A stretch of 24,597 nt of DNA from Baffinella frigidus (lineage: Eukaryota; Cryptophyceae; Cryptomonadales; Baffinellaceae), in contig MU646367.1 in NCBI GenBank assembly GCA_026770585.1, forward strand, positions 28,817 through 53,413. Reading direction: 5' to 3'. Shown here piece by piece: positions 18,850 through 24,597 of this stretch. Each line of letters begins with the position of its first letter. The first letter of the stretch is position 1. The notes under the pieces are model-generated. The model saw only the letters and a program-made list of their open reading frames with translations, was not told the DNA's origin and did no database searches. The position numbers were made by a program, and so were the translations under genes.

Positions 18850-20331
18850 ATGCTGAGCGTCGCGCCCCTTTTGGGGGGGGCTCCCAAGCGGAGAACCGGT
18901 CGGGCCGTGGTTGCAGCGGCTCTCGTTGGCGCCCTCGGCCTGGCGCTGCTCGTGATGTCGACGCAATCTCGGGGTGTCCAGCCTATGGAACTCGCGGGGC
19001 CGAACACCTACACCAACTGGCTGGGCGGCCTGGGGGATGAGGACGAAACTTCGGAGTTCCAGGACGACGTGGTGAGTCCGCAACCCCGGAACAGACCCCG
19101 GGATACAGCCCTGATTGCGTAATCTGTTCGGAGCTGCTCGTTGCGAGTTGCAAAAGGCTGGAGAGGCCCCTGGCAGTGTGGTTGGGCGCAGCCATGGGTG
19201 GGCGGGCCTGAACCAGTAGTATTCCGCAGGCCAAGCCGAGCGTGCAGGCGGATTATACGGATCCTTCCGAGGAGGTCCCGCAGCAGCTCGCCAAGTTTGC
19301 GAAGGTGGTCGACATGGAGAGGGCGAAGTACAAGGCGCTGAAGATGCTTGTGGATGCCAACGAGGCTCCCGCCCCGGAGGCTCTCGTCGTCCGCGTGGCG
19401 GAGCGCGGCATGCCTGGTCCCAAGGGTCCCAGGGGCGTGCGTGGGGCTGACGGCGACGTTGGCCCTCAGGGACCCAACGGCGCTCCGGGCCCTCCTGGCG
19501 GTGAGAACCTTTCCGAAACTAGATCCTTGCCACCACCAGACAGCAGCTGGCTGTAGAAGAAGCATGTTTGCAGCCCCAGTTTGAGGCAGTGAGTCCTGAA
19601 TATCGGTGCGGCCTTGTGGTGCGGCCCTGAGTTTTTCCCCCCACAGAACTGACTCTGGGAACACCGAGCAACCCCAAAGTGGCTTCCTCCCTGTTGTCTT
19701 GAAAGAACTTCCCAGAACCCAGTTGAATTATCAGCAGCATCCGGTCTGCACCCAGCTTTGGCTCAGCAATCGAGGTTAGCCGCACCGTGTCATCTGCATG
19801 AACGGTCTGGTGATGCGCGGATGAATGGCATAGACGGGTTCGGGCTCAACTGAGATTGACGCTGACTCTTGGATGCGGGCAGACATCGGACAACGTGGCG
19901 ATCGTGGGGAGATTGGGCCGACTGGCGAGAAGGGCAACCCGGGGGTAAGCAGCCCTCTCGTCTACCGTGTGAACGCACATCAACCTCTGCCGACTTTGCG
20001 AGGCGAGCGTGTGAGGCCTCGTTTGGCGAAGGCCATGTGTGGGGCGTTTTTTTGCAAGGCAGGGCCGGGACCTGAACACACATGTGCTGGTGGGGCTGTG
20101 CAGGAGAACGGCAAGCGCGGATTCGAGGGGCGTGTTGGCAAGCGGGGGCCGCAGGGTACCGAGGGCGGGGACGGTCCCCTCGGCGGGCAGGGCATGGTCG
20201 GAGACCGTGGACCCCCGGGGCCGCAGGGCGTCAACGGCGCTGTGGGCCGCGACGGCTCTGCGGGGGCTACAGGCTCGCGCGGCCAATCCGGCAATTCCAG
20301 GTTCAAGTACCTCATGGCTCAGATCGCCTAA
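18850..20331 (+). CDS. Membrane-anchored collagen-like protein (4 exons, 260 aa)
   Basis: Exons: 18850-19071, 19230-19500, 19883-19944, 20104-20331. Introns are 158, 382 and 159 bp with phases 0, 1, 0. The protein starts MLSVAPLLGGAPKRRTG, followed by one hydrophobic helix (residues 19-36, VVAAALVGALGLALLVM). There is no clear signal-peptide cleavage site, so a type II anchor with the C-terminus outside is likely. Residues 75-133 form a charged, mostly helical stem. From Gly134 there are 39 uninterrupted Gly-X-Y triplets (GMP GPK GPR ... GQS GNS) to residue 250, then a 10-residue tail ending FKYLMAQIA. The triplet register is kept exactly across both intron junctions inside the repeat, which strongly supports the model. 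It probably forms a trimeric collagen helix at the cell surface or in the secretory path. This is the only gene here with canonical GTRAG donors. TAA ends at 20331. Confidence 0.9.
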
Positions 20332-20518
20332 GCATGGGGAGGGGAGGGCGGGGGGGGGGCGAGAGGCCGGGGGGAACTTGGCAGCCTCGTTTACGCTCAG
20401 CAGTGTTGGGAAGGTGTTGGGAAGGCTGGGTGGCTGGGAGGCTGGCGCCTGCCGGTGGCGCTCTAAGGTGTTTGTTGCATACAGAGTGGAAACTCGAGGT
20501 CAGATGCGAAAGCGTCTT

Positions 20519-23500
20519 TCAATCATCGAACGTGATGGGGCCAATGCCGGAACCAACTTCGTTTTCCCCCGCCTTAGCATCTCCAGCCGCTGGATGCTGC
20601 TTGAAGCGCTCGTGCTTCTCGGCTCGCATCTGCTGACGCACCTCCGTAACCTGCACACATCAAACATTCTCTTGGTCATTTTCTGAGTGTAGATTTTATC
20701 TGGGAACAGAGGAACAACCGCTGGAACAGCGTGCCGTTGGGCCTGAGAGTTTTCATCCCGCGGGACAACAAGTAGAACGCAACAACACCCACCACCCCGT
20801 GATCAGTGTGCACTCGGTGGGGTCAGGCCTGCCATTGGCTCCTGGGGGGACGCGGGCTCGCGTACTGGAGATAGCCTGTAGATGGCAGGGCAAGAGGGGA
20901 CGCACCCGCTTGATGAGATCCTCGGGGATCTCGAAGGCCTCTCCGCGGCCGTCATTCACTCCATCCCGCGCTGACCTGTCCGCCGCTGCGCCTTTCCGCC
21001 CCCCCCCGCCCCCCGGACCACCGTCCTGGATCGTGATGCCGCACCTTTCCAGATGCTCGTACCCCCCAAAGAACTTGGCAGCCTCGTCAACGTCCACCTC
21101 CCCCTCCTCCTTGTCCTCCTGGGAGTCACTCTCCTTGTAGAAGCATTCGACGCTGCTCTTCTGCCCCGGCTCAGTCGCCGTCTGCTGCACCTCCTCATGC
21201 ATCCCCTTGGACTCGTCGCCCACCTCGTCCCAGAACGCCTGGCTCCCAATGTGCTCCAGCTCCTTCTTCACACCCTTCGCATAATCCTCATCCATGGCCT
21301 CGTGCGGCCTGCCACCACCGCTCTGTCAACGCGTGCTCCCTGCAGTGTCTCTTGTGAGGCGCGTCAGTTGCCAAGCGGGCTCAGGCCTTTGCAGAGAAGG
21401 TTGTGCAGCAGCCCCCTTGAACTCAAGAGAGAGGAACGACGAAGACCTGGAGGGTACTGGAAGATGCTGGAGGGTACTGGAGGGTACTGGAAAGTACTGG
21501 AAAGTACTGGGAAATACTGGAGGGTACTTGATTGAAGGTACTGGAGGGTACTGGAAAGTACGGGAGGGTGCTAGATGGTACCCTCAAGTACTGGAAAGTA
21601 CTTGAGGGTACTGGAGGGGCTGGAGGGTGCTGGAGGGCACTTGAGGGTACTGGAGGGTAATGGAAGGTACTGGAAGATACTGGAGGGTACTGCAAGGTAA
21701 TTCTAGTGGTACAGCAAGGTACTTGAAGGTACTGGTGGATACTGGAGGATACTGAAGGGTACTGGAGGCAACTGTCAGGCTTTGCGCAACGCTGAATCAC
21801 GCATCACTCGGCGTACGTGCGGCAACCTCCGACACCATCTGCAAGATACGAGCTTGCAACGATCCGAGGGGTGCTGTCAGAGGTCGGCATCAAACCTGTG
21901 ACTCAAGAATTTGGAAATCAATAAATGCTCAAGGTGCAGAAGGCAAAAGCATGACCGGAAGCCGATGTTAGGGTCCTCCTTGAGACGCATCTCCTGGTAC
22001 TCCGAGAAGCCCATGTGCTGGGAGGTCAGCTCCGCGTGGTTCTGGTCCGACGCCTGCTCAGAGAGACGTGCTCTGTTTGTTACCCATCGAAACCCAACGT
22101 GGCCACCATGTATTCCAAGTGGGGCAGACTCGCGAGGTTCAGCGCTGGTCGAAGAGAGGCAAGTGCGCCCAAGCCGTGGCGGATCTGCGCCAATCCTCAG
22201 GCTATGCAAGAAAAAATAGCAGCAGGGGCACGAGGCTAACGCTTCGGCCAGCAGGTTGCGATGGGAGGGGGTTTGGAAATCTCCATGGTGAGGGGCTTCG
22301 ATGGAAAACACTAAAAGGTGTTCTGGGCGTGGAAGAGCAGAGGAGGAACCTCCTTCCACATCTTCTTGACCATGCGGTAGGTAGAGTCATCATCGTCACT
22401 GTCAGGCTCGATCATGACGGCCTTGTCCCGCTCACGCCAGTACACCATCTCGTCATAGTGCTCCCTGCTCCCAACATGTTGCGCCACTTGCGTCAGAAAC
22501 GACGCAACACGCACTCCACCCCATTGCGCCGCAAACCGCAACTAACACACCTGCGAGCATCGCGTGGTTGTGGTCGCAAGTTTTGCGAGTGAGGGAGGGG
22601 CGGGGTCGGTGCGGAGCAGGGCGAGAGCAGGGCGAGGAAAAACACCGGGTGTTGCGAGGAAGGGAGGGCGTCCGTACGCAAGCTCGTCGATTTCGTCAGC
22701 CGTGAACGGCCGACTCGGAGGCCTGACGCGCACAATTTTGTAGTCGGTGACGTTGAAGCGCTCGAGGGGTCGGGAGTCCGGCTCGAGGATGATGTCGTCG
22801 ATGAACAGGAGCTGCTCCGTGAGGTCGAACCCCGCGGCCTTGTCCTTGTCCTGCAACCCGCCGATCTTCCACCGCGCCTCCCGCTCGTCCGCCCAGACGA
22901 GCTTCTTGAGGTCGCCGACCGAGGAGTCGTCCTGGAGGGTGATCGCGTAGCGGTGCCCGAGGCTGCCCTCGACGAACACCACCATCTCCTCCGAAGTGGT
23001 CCGGTAGTTGAGCATCTCCTCGGGGAACACGCTCTTCCTCTCGCCCGGCTTCCCCATCTCCACGAAATGACTTCGGCGTGCCCACCGGTCCGGGTTTATC
23101 TCCACTGTCACGTTCTTCTGCTGTTCCAGGGGCGGCGCGATCCCGCGCCGCACGTCGCCCTCAGGCGTCGGATACATTGTGTCCAGGTCTTCCATGGTGA
23201 GATGCGTCTGGTGCTGCCGTCCCCTCACGCGATCCTGCTCCGCCTTCGCAAGCTTGACGATCCCGGCAAAGTCGGCGGTGCCTTCTTTGTTCACGTAGTT
23301 GGCCTCGCGCAGCTTCCGCTCCTCCACCTCGACCGCGTGCAGGCGCCTGTGCTTGAGGTTCTTCGGGTTCCTGCCAGTGAAAGCGCCCTCTTCCTGCCCC
23401 GGCTTCCGGTGATCCGCCGTGATCATCGTTGCATCGTCCGAGAACTCGCCCTCCAGCACGCCTCGGTCCTTGAGACGCCTCCGCAGGCGGGGCGGGGGCT

Positions 23501-23618
23501 TTTCCTTTGTCACATCGCTCAGCACGCGCTCAGTCGAGCTCGAGCTGCTCGATTCAGCGCTGGCCGCGACCAAAAAAGCAGCTGCTAGCAGCAACGTGCG
23601 GGCCAGCCTGGCTGACAT
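20519..23618 (-). CDS. Secretory-pathway protein with possible ubiquitin-like domain and acidic C-terminal half (5 exons, 558 aa)
   Basis: Exons on the minus strand: 23618-22678, 22464-22350, 22041-21956, 21308-20906, 20650-20519. Phases 2, 0, 2, 0 all match; TGA is at 20521-20519. It starts MSARLARTLLLAAAFLVAASA, a clear signal peptide, followed by a Ser run and a basic stretch that could be an organelle-targeting extension. Residues about 212-300 resemble a ubiquitin-like beta-grasp: MVVFVEGSLGHRYAITLQ, SVGDLKKLV, then EQLLFIDDIILEPDSRPLE and FNVTDYKIVRV, matching the ubiquitin pattern of a first strand pair, helix and late LLF...L strands. The C-terminal half is acidic and helical (EHYDEMVYWRERDKAV, SDDDDSTYRMVKKMW, MGFSEYQEMRLKEDP, EVRQQMRAEKHERFKQ) and ends GPITFDD. 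No known family recognised; no KDEL-type signal or transmembrane helix. Confidence 0.75.
21447..21773. repeat. 10-bp minisatellite (CTGGAGGGTA) filling an intron
   Basis: About 32 imperfect copies of CTGGAGGGTA, with CTGGAAAGTA and CTTGAGGGTA variants, inside intron 3 (21309-21955) of the minus-strand gene. In the transcript the unit reads TACCCTCCAG, so a pyrimidine run plus CAG, resembling a 3' splice site, recurs every 10 bases. Confidence 0.93.
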
Positions 23619-23857
23619 CAGGGACCAGCCCCCGTCATCTTCTGCTGCCCAGCTGGGAACGCCCCCGAACGGAGGGGCGCATCGCCGCCATGAAAAATAT
23701 CCTGGTTTTGTAAAGCAAAAAAACGGCCACGAACGAAGAGAACGGGGGGGGTTACTTCCAGCAGAGCTGGTCGAGGGCTGGAGGAGCGTTAGGTTGGCTT
23801 GGAGTGCCGTGTTCCCGTCGGACGCGATCTGGGGCGTGAGTATTTTCGGCCACGATC
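23619..23857. promoter_or_regulatory. Divergent intergenic region between the ubiquitin-like (-) and Ser-rich (+) genes
   Basis: These 239 bp lie between two opposed start codons. A short AT-richer patch (ATGAAAAATATCC near 23691) and a G7 run near 23745 are the only features. A good consensus donor, GGGGC/GTGAGTAT at about 23837, suggests that an exon of the + gene might end here instead, in which case the ATG at 23858 would not be the true start. Confidence 0.3.
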
Positions 23858-24412
23858 ATGCCGCCGCCGCCGCTGGAACGCTCGGACTCTTTGGTGTCCG
23901 AACTGCCCGATCCGCTACAGCGGATCATGTCACGCGGATCGATCGATCCGCTACAGCGGATCATGTCACGCGGATCGAGCGGCATCGTACCGGAGAGGGA
24001 GGACTCTTTCTTGGAGCTAGATCGATCGGACTCCTTCGGGGTCTTGTCCGAGCTGCCTTCGCCACACCAGATCATTTCACGCGGATCGAGCTGCGCCAGC
24101 CAAAGCATCATGATGCCGCCGAAGGGCAGGGGCTCGTCTGGAACGCTGACCCTCGACTCACCATCGGGCTCTTCCAGCAAGACCGGCGCGCCGCACTCTT
24201 GGGGGAAGTTGAGCCAGAGTGTTTCGGGTAGGGGGCGGCAGGACTCAATAAGCAGTATGGTGTCGACATCGAGTTTCGGCGGCGGCGGCGGGCGCCAGCG
24301 TCGCATCTTTGTTCCGACCCAGCTTCTCTACACGGAGCTGCTCAACCGCCCAGGCGGGCCGTGGGCCTGGCGGGAGAAGGAAAACGGCAAGGAGAAGGCG
24401 CTCCCCAAGTGA
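23858..24412 (+). CDS. Ser-rich protein with in-frame 12-residue repeats (184 aa, start uncertain)
   Basis: Single open frame from ATG 23858 to TGA 24410-24412. It opens MPPPPLERSDSLVSELPD. A 12-residue unit, DPLQRIMSRGSI, occurs twice in tandem (36-bp DNA repeat at 23909 and 23945), and a diverged version, SPHQIISRGSS, appears later after SDSFGVLSELP. The middle is Ser/Gly-rich (DSISSMVSTSSFGGGGGRQ) and the end is FVPTQLLYTELLNRPGGPWAWREKENG. Many RxxS and SRGS contexts suggest a phosphorylated regulatory protein, but the family is not recognised. The opposite strand is also open (24306-23752), so strand is not certain; codon use in the C-terminal third favours +. It may have an upstream exon. 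Confidence 0.5.
   Translation: MPPPPLERSDSLVSELPDPLQRIMSRGSIDPLQRIMSRGSSGIVPEREDSFLELDRSDSFGVLSELPSPHQIISRGSSCASQSIMMPPKGRGSSGTLTLDSPSGSSSKTGAPHSWGKLSQSVSGRGRQDSISSMVSTSSFGGGGGRQRRIFVPTQLLYTELLNRPGGPWAWREKENGKEKALPK
23909..23978. repeat. 36-bp in-frame tandem duplication
   Basis: Two near-identical copies of a unit starting GATCCGCTACAGCGGATC, itself almost a perfect palindrome, followed by ATGTCACGCGGATCGA. 36 bp equals 12 codons, so the frame is preserved. A diverged third copy lies at about 24068-24098. Confidence 0.9.
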
Positions 24413-24433
24413 GCGCCCTCTGCTGCCCCCGAC

Positions 24434-24597
24434 CCCCTCAACCCTCAACCCTCAAGCTTCAAACCCCAAACCCCAAACCCCAAACCCCAAAAACGCTGAA
24501 CTCTCAAGACGAAACCTTCAAACCCTACACCCCCAACCCCAAAACCTGAAACACCAACCCCCTCAACTATGAACCCTCGATCGTCAAACCCCAAACC
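24434..24597. repeat. Degenerate telomere-type array, CCCTCAA/CCCCAAA on + strand, to window end
   Basis: Starts about 20 bp after the stop codon of the Ser-rich ORF with CCCTCAACCC units, then CCCCAAA and mixed units running off the window. The orientation again matches the sense strand of the adjacent gene. Confidence 0.9.

Noticed and set aside
1-24597. CRISPR array, rRNA, tRNA, bacterial operon or virus segment
   Set aside because: Repeats are contiguous units without spacers, the genes are intron-rich and eukaryotic, and no cloverleaf or viral hallmark gene was seen.
1-24597. Assignment to a dinoflagellate
   Set aside because: The weak donors might suggest it, but strictly alternating gene direction and consistent GT donors argue against it; the lineage is left open.

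Overview
The window is nuclear DNA of a eukaryote, almost certainly a unicellular one (alga or other protist). Its genes are GC-rich and split by many short GT-AG introns. The spaces between and inside genes are filled with degenerate 7-bp telomere-type repeats (CCCTAAA/TTTAGGG and variants CCCTACA, CCCTCAA, CCCTGAA, CCCCAAA). There is no bacterial-style operon, rRNA, tRNA or CRISPR. The lineage cannot be fixed from sequence alone. A TTTAGGG-type heptamer, a tubulin tyrosine ligase-like gene, a collagen-like gene and a likely introner pair fit several algal groups. Strictly alternating gene directions argue against the one-way gene clusters typical of dinoflagellates.

Seven genes can be reconstructed by joining exons whose splice phases agree. 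Left to right: (1) a right-handed beta-helix protein on + (about 1535-3317, model incomplete); (2) an ATRIP-like checkpoint protein on - (4214-6600, 4 exons plus an unresolved tail); (3) a BAR-domain protein with a long acidic Glu/Gln tail on + (7119-12410, 9 exons, 581 aa); (4) a tubulin tyrosine ligase-like protein with two tandem ligase domains, the second degenerate, on - (12464-18697, 7 exons, 915 aa); (5) a membrane-anchored collagen-like protein with 39 unbroken Gly-X-Y triplets on + (18850-20331, 4 exons, 260 aa); (6) a secreted or organelle-targeted protein with a possible ubiquitin-like fold on - (20519-23618, 5 exons, 558 aa); (7) a Ser-rich phosphoprotein-like ORF on + (23858-24412). 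Genes alternate strand without exception. Their ends are packed tail-to-tail (53 bp between stop codons of genes 3 and 4; 187 bp for genes 5 and 6) and head-to-head (152 bp between start codons of genes 4 and 5; 239 bp for 6 and 7; 518 bp for 2 and 3).

The telomere-like arrays are not at a chromosome end. Most are introns of these genes: the 1.28-kb and 0.48-kb introns of the BAR gene, the 1.89-kb intron of the ligase gene, and the 0.9-kb gap in the beta-helix gene. Several splice sites lie directly against the array. The other notable intron material is a 10-bp minisatellite in gene 6 and a related ~140-bp element that starts exactly at the 5' splice site in both genes 2 and 4 (likely introners). 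Only 3 of 25 reconstructed donors match GTRAG, all in the collagen gene.

The genes do not form an obvious pathway. They are unrelated housekeeping or cell-biology functions: DNA damage checkpoint, membrane curvature, tubulin modification, cell surface.
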